Assembly (NCBI RefSeq): GCF_900105555.1
Contig: NZ_FNTZ01000001.1
Location: 186,001 to 250,000, forward strand
Length of the DNA: 64,000 nt
Reading direction: 5' to 3'
From: Pseudomonas coleopterorum
GTDB taxonomy: Bacteria > Pseudomonadota > Gammaproteobacteria > Pseudomonadales > Pseudomonadaceae
This document shows, piece by piece, positions 47,532 to 56,897 of this stretch. Each line of letters begins with the position of its first letter. Position 1 is the stretch's first letter. The translations under genes and the position numbers were made by a program. The notes beneath the pieces are model-generated. The model was not told the DNA's origin and ran no database searches. It was given only the letters and a program-made list of their open reading frames with translations.

Positions 47532-48566
47532 ATGGACATTACCGAGCTGTTGGCCTTCAGTGCGAAACAAGGCGCATCCGATCTGCACCTGTCCGCAGGC
47601 CTGCCGCCGATGATTCGGGTGGATGGCGACGTGCGCCGCATCAACTTGCCGGCGCTGGACGACAAACAGGTCCAGGCGCTGATCTACGACATCATGAACG
47701 ACAAGCAGCGCAAGGACTTCGAGGAGTTCCTGGAGACCGACTTTTCCTTCGAGGTGCCGGGTGTGGCGCGCTTTCGGGTCAACGCGTTCAACCAGAACCG
47801 CGGCGCCGGTGCGGTGTTCCGGACCATCCCGTCCAAGGTGCTGAGCATGGACGACCTGGGCATGGGAGATGTGTTTCGCAAGATTACCGAAGTGCCACGC
47901 GGGCTGGTGCTGGTCACCGGGCCGACCGGTTCGGGCAAGTCGACCACCCTGGCCGCCATGATTGACTACCTCAACAGCAACAAGCACCACCACATCTTGA
48001 CCGTTGAGGATCCGATCGAATTCGTCCATGAGTCGAAGAAGTGCCTGGTCAACCAGCGTGAGGTGCATCGCGACACCCTGGGCTTCTCCCACGCCTTGCG
48101 CTCGGCGCTGCGCGAAGACCCGGACGTGATCCTGGTGGGCGAGATGCGCGATCTGGAAACCATCCGTCTGGCCTTGACCGCGGCCGAGACCGGGCACCTG
48201 GTGTTCGGCACGCTGCACACCACGTCGGCGGCGAAGACCATCGACCGGGTGGTCGATGTGTTTCCGGCCGAAGAGAAGTCGATGGTGCGTTCGATGCTGT
48301 CCGAATCGCTGCAGGCGGTGATTTCCCAGACCCTGCTGAAGAAGATCGGCGGCGGGCGGGTGGCGGCGCACGAGATCATGATCGGCACGCCGGCGATTCG
48401 TAACCTCATCCGCGAAGACAAGGTCGCGCAGATGTACTCATCGATTCAGACAGGCGGGTCGCTGGGCATGCAGACGTTGGACATGTGCCTGAAGAACCTG
48501 CTGGCCCAAGGTGTCATCAGCCGCGACTCGGCCCGGGAAAAGGCCAAGTCGCCGGACAACTTCTGA
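47532..48566 (+). CDS. pilT: Type IV pilus retraction ATPase PilT
   Basis: This 344-residue hexameric ATPase depolymerises the pilus for twitching. Walker A is GPTGSGKST, the Asp box and Walker B region read EDPIEFVHESKK and VGEMRDLETI, the His box is GHLVFGTLHT, and the retraction-specific AIRNLIRED motif is intact near the C-terminus. The start at 47532 (MDITELLAFS) has GGGGAG upstream. The chemosensory genes that control it lie at the right end of the window. Confidence 0.97.
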   Translation: MDITELLAFSAKQGASDLHLSAGLPPMIRVDGDVRRINLPALDDKQVQALIYDIMNDKQRKDFEEFLETDFSFEVPGVARFRVNAFNQNRGAGAVFRTIPSKVLSMDDLGMGDVFRKITEVPRGLVLVTGPTGSGKSTTLAAMIDYLNSNKHHHILTVEDPIEFVHESKKCLVNQREVHRDTLGFSHALRSALREDPDVILVGEMRDLETIRLALTAAETGHLVFGTLHTTSAAKTIDRVVDVFPAEEKSMVRSMLSESLQAVISQTLLKKIGGGRVAAHEIMIGTPAIRNLIREDKVAQMYSSIQTGGSLGMQTLDMCLKNLLAQGVISRDSAREKAKSPDNF

Positions 48567-48596
48567 TCTGCATCAATCCGGCTGGACGGCGGTGTT

Positions 48597-48700
48597 CCTT
48601 TCGCGGCCACAGACCGCTCCTACGGGGTACCTCAGCATCCCGGGGGAACGGTCAGCCACCGCGAAGGACTCCTGTAGGAGCGGTCAGCGGCCGCGAAGGG
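48597..48700. repeat. REP pair, second family
   Basis: CCTTTCGCGGCCACAGACCG and GGAGCGGTCAGCGGCCGCGA are inverted copies of a REP sequence different from the one at 41016, about 80 bases apart, with a third partial copy in between (GGTCAGCCACCGCGAAGG). The array lies between the convergent pilT and the NlpC/P60 gene. Confidence 0.8.
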
Positions 48701-48720
48701 CGCGCCGCAGTCGATGGGGA

Positions 48721-49356
48721 TCAGCGTTGCACGATGCGCAGCGCAGGTTCCTTGGGCAGGACGCGCTTGGCGACGGCGTAGTGGGTGTTCCAGTACGGCT
48801 TCTTCAAGGTGTCGATGGTCACGGCCTTGCCGCGGCGTGGGGCATGGATGAAGCGGTCGTTGCCCAGGTAGATGGCAACGTGGTTGACCTTGCGGCTCTT
48901 GATGTTGAAGAACACCAGGTCACCCGGCTTCAGGTCCTTGCGCTCGACCTTGACGCCGTGGCCAGCAGCCATGGCGGTGGACGTGCGCGGCAAGTCGACG
49001 GCCTTCACATCGTTGAAGGCATACTTGACCAGACCGCTGCAGTCGAAACCCTTGCTCGGGCTGCTGCCGCCCCAGCGATAGGGCGTGCCGAGCACGTTGA
49101 CGGCGCGGCTGAGCACATCGCTGCTCTGCCTGGAGGCAGAGGTGCCGACCTTGACGGTGGTGACCTTGGCCAGGGCCTGGTTGTTACCGGCGGGGCGGGT
49201 CACGACGATGCGTGGCGCACGTTGCGATTGTTCGGAAGCCGGCTTGGCGGTGTAGCCATTGAAGCCAGCGGGAAGTCGTTGCTCACGATTGGTGGCGTGG
49301 GCGGCCAGGGGCAATAATAGGCAGATGGTCAGCCATGTCTTGAAAAATGGACGCAT
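48721..49356 (-). CDS. NlpC/P60 family cell-wall peptidase
   Basis: This 211-residue exported protein has a signal peptide (WLTICLLLPLAAHA) and a C-terminal NlpC/P60 domain. The catalytic Cys lies in KGFDCSGLVKYAF (about residue 105) and the His in VNHVAIYLGN, followed by the polar third residue in RFIHAPR. It probably cuts peptide stems of peptidoglycan. The start at 49356 (MRPFFKTWL) is set by the signal peptide. It is divergent from the TM2-domain gene. Confidence 0.9.
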   Translation of the reverse strand: MRPFFKTWLTICLLLPLAAHATNREQRLPAGFNGYTAKPASEQSQRAPRIVVTRPAGNNQALAKVTTVKVGTSASRQSSDVLSRAVNVLGTPYRWGGSSPSKGFDCSGLVKYAFNDVKAVDLPRTSTAMAAGHGVKVERKDLKPGDLVFFNIKSRKVNHVAIYLGNDRFIHAPRRGKAVTIDTLKKPYWNTHYAVAKRVLPKEPALRIVQR

Positions 49357-49605
49357 TCGGCAGGGCTCATATGGGTAGGCGCGCGACTTTATAACAGCTT
49401 TTTGTAGGGTTTTTAATCCGCTGGTCGAGGCTCGAAGGTCGCAAATGGCACCATTTCGGCGCAGAATTGTCTTTTGTGCGGCACGCAAGTCAGGTGCTGC
49501 AAGGGTTCAGCCGATGTCGGTCACAGAAATGCCATACGTCGGGACGGGACAAAAAAGTCACAAATTTGTTTAGAAATTTTTTATATCAGAGGACTTGCAT
49601 CGAGA

Positions 49606-50013
49606 ATGAACACCTATCGGATCCATGATACCCACAGCAAGATCATGGGCTATCTGCTGTGGATTTTGGGCTTCACCGGCGCTCATCGCTTCTATTACGG
49701 CAAGCCGGTCACCGGAACGATCTGGTTCTTCACCCTGGGCCTGTTCGGTATCGGCTGGATCATCGACCTGTTCCTGATCCCGGCCATGGACCGGCAGGCC
49801 GACATGCGCTTTCACAGCGGCGATACCAACTACAACGTGGCGTGGGTGTTGCTGACGTTCCTCGGTTTGTTCGGTGTGCACCGCATGTACCAGGGCAAGT
49901 GGATCACGGGTGTGATCTACCTGCTGACCGGGGGATTGTTTCTGGTGGGTGTGCTGTATGACTTCTGGACCCTGAATGATCAGGTGTCGATGAAGAACGC
50001 GCAGCGTCGGTAG
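49606..50013 (+). CDS. TM2-domain membrane protein
   Basis: This 135-residue protein holds two TM2-type units, each a pair of transmembrane segments with the conserved Gly-x-x-Gly-x-His-arg/Tyr turn (GFTGAHRFYYGKPVTGTIWF and FLGLFGVHRMYQGKWITGVI). The start at 49606 is preceded by AGAGGA about 14 bases upstream. The 249-base divergent upstream region is A/T-rich around 49555-49590. Function unknown. Confidence 0.85.
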   Translation: MNTYRIHDTHSKIMGYLLWILGFTGAHRFYYGKPVTGTIWFFTLGLFGIGWIIDLFLIPAMDRQADMRFHSGDTNYNVAWVLLTFLGLFGVHRMYQGKWITGVIYLLTGGLFLVGVLYDFWTLNDQVSMKNAQRR

Positions 50014-50067
50014 CTGGTGCCAGGCCATGGGGCTTGTTTGTGATCCAGCAGATAGATTGCGGTGAGG

Positions 50068-50134
50068 CCTTCGCGGGCAGAGGGCTCAGCCGCCCGCCCC
50101 GCTCCCACAGGGTACGCCGCCCTGCCCGCGAAGG
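50068..50134. repeat. REP pair between TM2 gene and pyrC'
   Basis: CCTTCGCGGGCAG (50068-50080) and CTGCCCGCGAAGG (50122-50134) are inverted, with a degenerate GC-rich centre that still contains CCCGCTCCCACAG. It belongs to the first REP family and lies between convergent genes. Confidence 0.8.
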
Positions 50135-50147
50135 GTTCGCTGCGGTA

Positions 50148-51419
50148 TCAGTGACTGAAGCTGATATGCCCGTCCACCAGGGTGTAACGCACGGCACCCG
50201 GCAAGGTGTGACCGAGGAACGGACAGTTGGCGCCCTTGGACAGCCAGCGCTCGCCGGCCACCGTCGAGACGTTTTCATCGAACAGCACCAGATCCGCCGC
50301 CGCGCCCACTTGCAGGCGTCCAGCCGGTAGCCGCATGGCGTCGGCCGGGCCTTGACCCAGGCGCGCCAGCAGGGTCGGCAGGTCGAGCAGACCGTCCTGT
50401 ACCAGGGTCAGTGCCAAAGGCAACAACAGTTCCACACTGCTGATGCCTGGCTCGGTCGCACCGAATGGCGCCAGCTTGGCGTCGCGATCGTGCGGCTGGT
50501 GGTGGCTGGCAATCGCCTGCACCACGCCCTTCTTCACCGCCGCGCGCAGGCCTTCACGATCCGCTACGGAACGCAGTGGCGGTTGCACGTGGTACAGGCT
50601 GGAAAATCCGGTCAGCGCTTCGTCGGTCAGAATCAACTGGTACAGCGCCACGTCAGCCGTGACCGGCAGGCCGCGCGCCTGCGCCTGTTCGATCAGCTCC
50701 ACACCGCGGGCGGTGGTCAACTGGCTGAAGTGCGCGCGCACGCCGCTCTGCTCGACCAGCAGCAGGTCGCGCGCCAGGGCGACGGTTTCTGCGGTGGCGG
50801 GAATGCCCGCCAGGCCCAGAAAGGCAGCGGTTGGCCCGTCGTGGGCAAGCCCGCCCGCAGACAGATCACGGTCCTGAGAATGGAAGATCACGGTCAGGTC
50901 GAAGGTGGCGGCATATTCCAGCGCGCGGCACAGCGTGCGATTGTTGCCGAAGCTGTTCAGGCCGTTGCCAAAGGCAATGCAGCCGGCATCGCGCAGGGCA
51001 ATCAGCTCGGCCAGTTGCTCCCCTTCCAGACCCTTGCTCAAGGCGCCGATCGGGAACACCTTGGCATGGCCGGCTTCGCGGGCGCGATCCAGGATCAGTT
51101 CGGCCACCGCCGAGGTATCCAGAATCGGTTTGGTCAGCGGCGGGCAGCACAGGCTGGTAACGCCACCGGCCGCGGCGGCACGGGTTTCACTGGCGATGGT
51201 GCCCTTGCGGCTGTAGCCGGGCTCGCGCAGCGACACGCTGAGGTCGACCAGGCCGGGGGCGGCGACCAGGCCAGTGGCGTCCACGCGCTGGCTGGCGGTG
51301 AAATCGGCGGGTGCGTCGCCGATCGCCACGATCCGGCCCTGGCTGATGTGCAGGTCGCTGATCTGGTCCAGGCCGCTGGCCGGGTCGATCACCCGGGCGC
51401 CAAGAATACTGAGGCTCAC
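50148..51419 (-). CDS. pyrC': Inactive dihydroorotase homologue PyrC' (PyrX)
   Basis: This 423-residue protein has the dihydroorotase fold but has lost the zinc site. Where active enzymes have HxH in VDxHVHLREPG, it reads [11 protein letters not shown], with both His replaced. The partner of the later catalytic motif is SHHQPHDRD. In Pseudomonas this subunit is structural: aspartate transcarbamoylase is a PyrB-PyrC' dodecamer, and the true dihydroorotase is encoded elsewhere. The start overlaps the pyrB stop by 4 bases, in keeping with complex formation. Confidence 0.93.
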   Translation of the reverse strand: MSLSILGARVIDPASGLDQISDLHISQGRIVAIGDAPADFTASQRVDATGLVAAPGLVDLSVSLREPGYSRKGTIASETRAAAAGGVTSLCCPPLTKPILDTSAVAELILDRAREAGHAKVFPIGALSKGLEGEQLAELIALRDAGCIAFGNGLNSFGNNRTLCRALEYAATFDLTVIFHSQDRDLSAGGLAHDGPTAAFLGLAGIPATAETVALARDLLLVEQSGVRAHFSQLTTARGVELIEQAQARGLPVTADVALYQLILTDEALTGFSSLYHVQPPLRSVADREGLRAAVKKGVVQAIASHHQPHDRDAKLAPFGATEPGISSVELLLPLALTLVQDGLLDLPTLLARLGQGPADAMRLPAGRLQVGAAADLVLFDENVSTVAGERWLSKGANCPFLGHTLPGAVRYTLVDGHISFSH

Positions 51420-52420
51420 TGGGCGTTCTCCTGCTCGAATTGACGCTGGGCTGTCTGCCCGCTCATGGCCATCGACAGCACCGCCATGCGGACCGCGATG
51501 CCGTAGGTGACCTGGTTGAGAATCACCGAATGGGGGCCGTCGGCGACGGCCGATTCGATCTCGACGCCGCGGTTGATCGGTCCGGGGTGCATGACGATGG
51601 CATCGGGCTTGGCGCCAGCCAGGCGTGCGGTGGTCAAGCCGTAGAGCCGATAGAACTCGCCTTCGCTGGGCAGCAGGCCACCGCTCATGCGCTCACGCTG
51701 CAGGCGCAGCATGATCACCACGTCGACGTCCTTGAGGCCCTGTTCCAGGTCGGTGAACACCTTGACGCCATACTGCTCGACGCCCACGGGCAGCAGCGTC
51801 TTCGGCCCTATCACGCGGATGTCCCGGCAGCCCAGGGTCTTGAGCGCGATCATGTTCGAGCGGGCCACGCGCGAATGCAGGATGTCGCCAACGATCGCCA
51901 CCGACAGGTTCTCGAAGCCGCCCTTGTGCCGACGAATCGTGAGCATGTCGAGCATGCCCTGGGTCGGGTGGGCGTGGCGGCCGTCGCCACCGTTGATGAT
52001 GGCCACTTCCGGGCTGACGTGCTCGGCGATGAAATGCGCGGCTCCGGAGTCGGCATGGCGCACGACGAACATGTCGGCGGCCATGGCTTCGAGGTTGCGC
52101 AGGGTGTCGAACAGGGTTTCACCCTTGCTGGTCGAAGAGGTCGACACGTTCAGGGTGATCACGTCGGCCGACAGGCGCTGGGCGGCCAGTTCGAAGGTGG
52201 TGCGGGTGCGCGTGGAGTTCTCGAAGAACACGTTGCACACGGTCTTGCCGCGCAGCAGCGGGACTTTCTTGACCGCGCGCGCGCCGACTTCCAGAAACGA
52301 GTCGGCGGTGTCGAGCACTTCGGTCAGCAGTTCGCGGGACAAGCCGTCGAGGGAAAGAAAGTGGCGTAGCTGGCCCTGGTCATTGAGCTGCAGCGGGCGC
52401 TTGGCGTCGATAGGCGTCAT
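51416..52420 (-). CDS. pyrB: Aspartate carbamoyltransferase catalytic subunit
   Basis: This 334-residue enzyme makes carbamoyl aspartate, the first committed step of pyrimidine synthesis. The carbamoyl phosphate site is [19 protein letters not shown], and the aspartate site includes [10 protein letters not shown]. It carries an N-terminal extension before [13 protein letters not shown] [11 protein letters not shown], as in other Pseudomonas enzymes that need PyrC'. It lies 11 bases after pyrR. Confidence 0.96.
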   Translation of the reverse strand: MTPIDAKRPLQLNDQGQLRHFLSLDGLSRELLTEVLDTADSFLEVGARAVKKVPLLRGKTVCNVFFENSTRTRTTFELAAQRLSADVITLNVSTSSTSKGETLFDTLRNLEAMAADMFVVRHADSGAAHFIAEHVSPEVAIINGGDGRHAHPTQGMLDMLTIRRHKGGFENLSVAIVGDILHSRVARSNMIALKTLGCRDIRVIGPKTLLPVGVEQYGVKVFTDLEQGLKDVDVVIMLRLQRERMSGGLLPSEGEFYRLYGLTTARLAGAKPDAIVMHPGPINRGVEIESAVADGPHSVILNQVTYGIAVRMAVLSMAMSGQTAQRQFEQENAQ

Positions 52421-52431
52421 GGCGGGGGCTC

Positions 52432-52950
52432 TTAAAGGCTGGAGGCGGAAGCGAGGTCCTGGCGCTCGAGGGCGAGCGGGGACGGGCCGAGCAATTTTAC
52501 CCGCTCATGGGCGGCCAGTGACAGGGTGGCGCCGACGATGTCGGGACGAATTGGCAGTTCGCCAGCGTCCAGGTCGAGCAGGCAGACCAGGGTCACGCTG
52601 GCGGGGCGCCCGTAGTCGAACAGCTCGTTGAGGGCTGCGCGGACGGTGCGGCCGCTCATCAGCACGTCATCGATCAGCACCAGATGTTGGCCCTCGATCT
52701 CGAAGGGCAAGGCCGAGGGGCGCACTTGCGGGTGCAGACCGTTCTGGCTGAAGTCGTCGCGGTAGAACGACACGTCCAGGGTGCCCAGCGGTGCTTCGCT
52801 GTCCATGGCCTGGAGCAACGCTTGAGCGACCCAGACACCGCCGCTGTGAATGCCGATGTAGCGCGGCTCGGCAATGGAGCGCCTGGCCAGATGGGCCTTG
52901 AGGTCGACAGCCATCGCGCCGATCAGCTCGGCCGGGTTGGGAAGGCTCAT
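52432..52950 (-). CDS. pyrR: PyrR bifunctional pyr regulator/uracil phosphoribosyltransferase
   Basis: This 172-residue type I phosphoribosyltransferase carries the PRPP loop [20 protein letters not shown]. In Bacillus, PyrR is an RNA-binding attenuator; in Pseudomonas its role in regulation of pyr genes differs and is less clear. The start at 52950 ([11 protein letters not shown]) is preceded by GGAGC. First gene of the pyrR-pyrB-pyrC' unit. Confidence 0.93.
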   Translation of the reverse strand: MSLPNPAELIGAMAVDLKAHLARRSIAEPRYIGIHSGGVWVAQALLQAMDSEAPLGTLDVSFYRDDFSQNGLHPQVRPSALPFEIEGQHLVLIDDVLMSGRTVRAALNELFDYGRPASVTLVCLLDLDAGELPIRPDIVGATLSLAAHERVKLLGPSPLALERQDLASASSL

Positions 52951-52997
52951 GTGTGCTCCTGTGATTGATAGCGTCCAAAGAGAGGGTGCAACGTGGC

Positions 52998-53190
52998 GCG
53001 GCTTGCACCCCACCTGCGGCAGCGGCGCAAGCCGCGTCGGCGGTCGTGCGGTGTATCTGGAAGAATGCGTCGAGGCCGGACGCGGCTTGCACCGCACCTG
53101 TAGCAGCGGCGCAAGCCGCGTCGGCGGTCGTGCGGTGTATCTGGAAGAATGCGTCAAGGCCGGACGCGGCTTGCACCGCTGCTACAGGGG
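52998..53190. repeat. 84-base tandem repeat upstream of pyrR
   Basis: Two full copies starting at 52998 and 53082 and the first ~25 bases of a third at 53166 repeat with a period of 84 bases. Each begins GCGGCTTGCACC, passes through GCAGCGGCGCAAGCCGCGTC and ends GAAGAATGCGTC. The copies differ at only a few positions. Each unit contains an inverted pair (GCGGCTTGC/GCAAGCCGC), so the unit is itself a REP of the family seen at 24274-24330. It fills the gap between ruvX and pyrR. Confidence 0.9.
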
Positions 53191-53214
53191 GGCGGGGTGC
53201 GGCGGCTGTCATCT

Positions 53215-53655
53215 TCAGGCGTCGCCACCCAGCGCATTGGCCTCCAGCCAGCCTTGCAGCAGCAGCTTGGCGGCGATGGCATCGACCGGGTTGTCACGGT
53301 AGCTGCCACGCTGGCCACCGCGGGCCATGCGTTCGCCCTTGGCTTCGAAGGTGGTCAGGCGTTCGTCGTGGGTGTGCACCGGGATGTTGAAACGGCCGTT
53401 CAGGCGGCGGGCGAACTTTTCCGCGCGCTCGCTCATTTCGCTGGGGCTGCCGTCCATGTTCAACGGCAGGCCGACGACGATGGCGTCCGGCTGCCACTCC
53501 TTTATCAGCGCTTCGACACGAGTCCAGTCAGGCACCCCGTTCTGGGCCTTCAGGGTGCACAGTTCGCGCGCCTGGCCAGTGATCACCTGTCCCACCGCGA
53601 AGCCGATCTGCTTGGTGCCGTAGTCGACGCCGAGCAGCAGTCTGGGGGCGGCCAT
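53215..53655 (-). CDS. ruvX: RuvX/YqgF family nuclease
   Basis: This 146-residue RNase-H-fold protein shows GVDYGTKQIGFAVG (first acidic residue), VGLPLNMDGSPSEMS, and HDERLTT with the conserved acidic residue. The family is described as pre-16S rRNA processing nuclease and as a Holliday-junction resolvase homologue. The start and the yqgE stop share one base. Located downstream of yqgE, as in most gammaproteobacteria. Confidence 0.94.
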   Translation of the reverse strand: MAAPRLLLGVDYGTKQIGFAVGQVITGQARELCTLKAQNGVPDWTRVEALIKEWQPDAIVVGLPLNMDGSPSEMSERAEKFARRLNGRFNIPVHTHDERLTTFEAKGERMARGGQRGSYRDNPVDAIAAKLLLQGWLEANALGGDA

Positions 53656-54224
53656 CAGGCGTGACCCGCCTGGCTGGTGAGCAGGCTGAGATTGATGCCC
53701 AGGCGTGCTGCGGCGGCGCCAAGGCGCTGTTCGCTGTCGGTGTTGAAGAGGATATCGGGGTCGAACGGACAGGTCAGCCAGGCGTTGTCGGCCAGTTCGG
53801 CCTCCAGCTGGCCGGCTTCCCAGCCTGCATAACCCAGGGTGATCAGGCTTTGCGCCGGGCCTTCGCCGTCGGCGATGGCGAACAGGATGTCCTGTGAGGT
53901 GGACAGCGAAACCTCGCCCAGGTCCACCGTGGCCTGGAACACCGGGCCGCTGGGGTGCAGGACGAAACCGCGGTCGGTCTGCACCGGTCCGCCATTGTAG
54001 ATCGGCACCTGTTGGCAGGAGGCTGCGGGTTCGGTTTCCGGTCGCAGTTGCTCGAGTATATCCGCCAGGTTCAGGTCCTGCAGGCGATTCACCACCAGGC
54101 CCATCGCGCCATTGGGCGTGTGCTCGACGATGTAGGTCAAGGTATGGGCGAAATTGGGGTCCGCCATGTGTGGCATGGCGATCAGGAACTGGTTCCTGAG
54201 GTAGCTGGTTTCGAGGTTTTTCAT
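53655..54224 (-). CDS. algH: YqgE/AlgH family protein
   Basis: This 189-residue protein has the YqgE/AlgH fold, seen in LRNQFLIAMPHMADPNFAHT, the conserved GAMGLVVNRLQDL, and YNGGPVQTDRGFVLH. In P. aeruginosa AlgH was named for an effect on alginate genes, but its molecular activity is unknown. The start at 54224 (MKNLETSYLRN) is chosen by family length. Confidence 0.93.
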   Translation of the reverse strand: MKNLETSYLRNQFLIAMPHMADPNFAHTLTYIVEHTPNGAMGLVVNRLQDLNLADILEQLRPETEPAASCQQVPIYNGGPVQTDRGFVLHPSGPVFQATVDLGEVSLSTSQDILFAIADGEGPAQSLITLGYAGWEAGQLEAELADNAWLTCPFDPDILFNTDSEQRLGAAAARLGINLSLLTSQAGHA

Positions 54225-54285
54225 ACTTTGTAGTGTGGCGTTGCCTCGTCGGCCTGACAAGCGTGGGGGCACAGTTTCATCCGCT

Positions 54286-55191
54286 TCAGTTGCTTTGCAG
54301 ACGGTCGCCCTTGGCGAAGCGCCAGGTACGGATGATCTCCAGGCGATCGACGTCGGCCAGATCGCCGGTAAATGGTGCGAACGGCGCAGCCAGGCGTACG
54401 ATGCGCTGAGCGGCCTGGTCGAGCAGCGGCTGGCCGGACGACTCCAGCACCAGCACCTCGTAGAGCGACCCGTCGCTGTTGATCGAGACCATCAGGCGCA
54501 GGCTGCCGTAGATCTGCTGGCGCCGTGCTTCGTCGGGGTAATTGAGGTTGCCGATGCGTTCGACCTTCTTGCGCCAGTCGTCCTTGTACCAGGCGCCCTT
54601 GTCGCGCATGGTCGAGGCCGCACTCAAGCGGTGGATGCGCGGGCGCTTGGCATAGGCCTGCTGTTCGTGGGACAGCTCGGCTTCCAGGCTGGCGATCTCG
54701 CTGGACAGCTGCGAGCTGTCGAATTCGGGGGTGGCGGCCTTGGGCTTGGGCTCGGGCTTGACCGGCGGCGGTCGCGCCTCGGTCTTCACGGGTTTGGGCG
54801 CCGTGGTGGCGATGGTCTTCTTGACCGGCGCAGGCTCGGGCTGGGTGACCGGCTTGGGCGCGGGCGGTGGCGTCACCTTGTTGATCTTGTCGTCCTGGAA
54901 GGGCGCCACTTCGGTGGTCTTGGGCACCGCCTTCTTGTCCAGGGTGCCGCTGCCCTGCTGGTTGTCCTGGGCCAGAAAGTCCGCATCCTTGGGCGCGGTC
55001 TGGCTCTTGAGCGGTGCCAGGGTCACTTCCAGCGTCTTGCTGATCTGAGTCGGTGGCTCGATGCCGAAGCCCACCCCGGCGATCAGGGCAACGTGCAGCA
55101 ATGCCGCAAGAAACAGGGTAAAACCCAGCCGATCCGCAGGGCGAGCACCGATGCGGGTCAGTTCAGCAGGGAGGTCGGCGGGCAGCGTCAT
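54286..55191 (-). CDS. tonB: TonB-family energy transducer
   Basis: This 301-residue protein has one N-terminal transmembrane anchor (LGFTLFLAALLHVALIAGV), a long Pro/Lys-rich periplasmic spacer (residues ~60-160), and a C-terminal TonB domain with YPDEARRQQIYGSLRLMV and the ending IIRTWRFAKGD. Such proteins pass proton-motive force from ExbB/ExbD to outer-membrane receptors. No exbBD genes are adjacent, so the partner is elsewhere. It lies between gshB and yqgE on the same strand. Confidence 0.92.
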   Translation of the reverse strand: MTLPADLPAELTRIGARPADRLGFTLFLAALLHVALIAGVGFGIEPPTQISKTLEVTLAPLKSQTAPKDADFLAQDNQQGSGTLDKKAVPKTTEVAPFQDDKINKVTPPPAPKPVTQPEPAPVKKTIATTAPKPVKTEARPPPVKPEPKPKAATPEFDSSQLSSEIASLEAELSHEQQAYAKRPRIHRLSAASTMRDKGAWYKDDWRKKVERIGNLNYPDEARRQQIYGSLRLMVSINSDGSLYEVLVLESSGQPLLDQAAQRIVRLAAPFAPFTGDLADVDRLEIIRTWRFAKGDRLQSN

Positions 55192-55280
55192 GAAGAATCC
55201 GGCAGGCATGCAACCCGGGCGACGATGCGCGCCCGGCAACTGAAAGGGCGTGCATCATAACCCGTAGCAGGGACGTAGGG

Positions 55281-56234
55281 TCAGCGTGCCTTGAGCTTGC
55301 GATCGATGGCTTCCATCAATTGGCCACCGATATCGGTGCCGAAAGCCGCGTCGATTTCGCGAATGCAGGTGGGGCTGGTGACGTTGATTTCGGTCAGGTG
55401 CTCACCGATCACGTCCAGGCCGACGAACAGCAGGCCCCTGGCGCGCAGCGACGGGCCGACCTGTTCGGCGATCCAGCGGTCCTTGTCGCTCAGCGGGCGC
55501 GCTTCGCCGCGACCACCGGCGGCCAGGTTGCCGCGGGTTTCACCGCTGGCCGGAATGCGCGCCAGGCAGTACGGCACCGGCTCGCCGTCGATCATCAGGA
55601 TGCGCTTGTCACCGTCCTTGATCGCCGGCAGGTAGCGCTGCGCCATGATCTGTTGGGTGCCCATGGCCGTCAGGGTTTCGAGGATCACCGACAGGTTCGG
55701 GTCGCCCACCCGATGGCGGAAGATCGAGGTGCCGCCCATGCCGTCCAGCGGCTTGAGAATGACGTCGCCATGCTCGGCAGCGAACTCGCGCAGGATGTCG
55801 GCGCGGCGGCTGACCAGCGTGGGCGGAGTCAGTTGCGGGAACAGCGTGGCGAACATCTTCTCATTGCAGTCGCGCAGGCTCTGCGGCTTGTTCACCACCA
55901 GCACGCCAGCGGCTTCGGCTTGTTCGAGCAGGTAGGTGCTGTAGACGAATTCGAGATCGAAGGGTGGGTCCTTGCGCATCAGGATGACGTCGAGATCGGC
56001 CAGCGGTGCGTCGAATTCCGACTCGAACTCGAACCAGTGCTGCGGATCGGCGAAGACCTTGAGCGGACGCATCCGGGCGCGGGCCTGGCCCTGGCCTTGA
56101 TACAGGTCCTGGATTTCCATGTGGAACAGCGACCAGCCACGCGCCTGTGCGGCCAGCAGCATGGCCAGCGAGCTGTCCTTCTTGTAGGAGATGTTGGCGA
56201 TCGGGTCCATGACAATGCCGAGGCGAACGCTCAT
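55281..56234 (-). CDS. gshB: Glutathione synthetase
   Basis: This 317-residue ATP-grasp enzyme joins gamma-glutamylcysteine and glycine. The N-terminus is MSVRLGIVMDPIANISYKKD, the ATP-grasp loop is VILKPLDGMGGTSIFR, and the metal-binding end reads INVTSPTCIREID. It starts the gshB-tonB-yqgE-ruvX run and is divergent from pilG; the 219 bases between them hold both promoters. Confidence 0.96.
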   Translation of the reverse strand: MSVRLGIVMDPIANISYKKDSSLAMLLAAQARGWSLFHMEIQDLYQGQGQARARMRPLKVFADPQHWFEFESEFDAPLADLDVILMRKDPPFDLEFVYSTYLLEQAEAAGVLVVNKPQSLRDCNEKMFATLFPQLTPPTLVSRRADILREFAAEHGDVILKPLDGMGGTSIFRHRVGDPNLSVILETLTAMGTQQIMAQRYLPAIKDGDKRILMIDGEPVPYCLARIPASGETRGNLAAGGRGEARPLSDKDRWIAEQVGPSLRARGLLFVGLDVIGEHLTEINVTSPTCIREIDAAFGTDIGGQLMEAIDRKLKAR

Positions 56235-56453
56235 GGGGTAGCTCCTGTACGCGGGACGTGCCGCTTGCGAATGGGTCTTGGAAAGTGGCGTCAGGGTGGC
56301 GCCGCGTGGCCCGCAGGTCAAGGGGCAGCGGCCATGGAACGCCGTGGGAGAGTGTGCTAAAAAGGCTCGGGCATCTCTATTGGCCGGATGGCCCTTTCGC
56401 GAGTCGTCTGCCCGCGAACGGGCCCATCGGAAAAATCGCACACCAGAGCCTCC

Positions 56454-56843
56454 ATGAAAACGCCTGACGCCTTCAAGATCATGGTGATCGACGACTCCAA
56501 GACGATTCGTCGCACCGCCGAGCTGTTGCTCGAACAGGCAGGCTGCCAGGTGATCACGGCCCTCGATGGTTTCGACGCCTTGGCCAAGATCGTCGACGAG
56601 CGTCCCGATATCATCTTCATCGATGTCATGATGCCGCGCCTGGATGGCTACCAGACCTGCACGCTGCTCAAGAGCAACAGTGACTTCAGTGCGATTCCGG
56701 TCGTGATGTTGTCGTCGCGTGATGGCCTGTTCGACAAGGCCTGCGGCCGCACCGCAGGCTCGGATCAATTTCTGACCAAGCCTTTCAGCAAGCAAGAACT
56801 GCTCGCCGCGATCCGTGCCCATGTGCCGGGTTTCGCCGCGTAG
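56454..56843 (+). CDS. pilG: Twitching response regulator PilG
   Basis: This 129-residue single-domain CheY-like receiver has the phospho-Asp in IIFIDVMMPRLDGYQ, the acidic pair in MVIDDSKTIRR, and the conserved Lys in LTKPFSKQEL. In Pseudomonas PilG promotes pilus extension through PilB. It opens the pilGHIJ-chpA operon. Confidence 0.95.
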   Translation: MKTPDAFKIMVIDDSKTIRRTAELLLEQAGCQVITALDGFDALAKIVDERPDIIFIDVMMPRLDGYQTCTLLKSNSDFSAIPVVMLSSRDGLFDKACGRTAGSDQFLTKPFSKQELLAAIRAHVPGFAA

Positions 56844-56897
56844 CGAACGATGTCCGGCCCTGGCGCGTGCCAGGGTCTTCACCGCATGGGGAACAGC

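Noticed and set aside
52998..53190. Tandem repeat as CRISPR or as a pyr attenuator
   Set aside because: The 84-base units are nearly identical throughout with no unique spacers, and they match REP palindromes found elsewhere; no leader peptide or terminator/antiterminator pair is visible.
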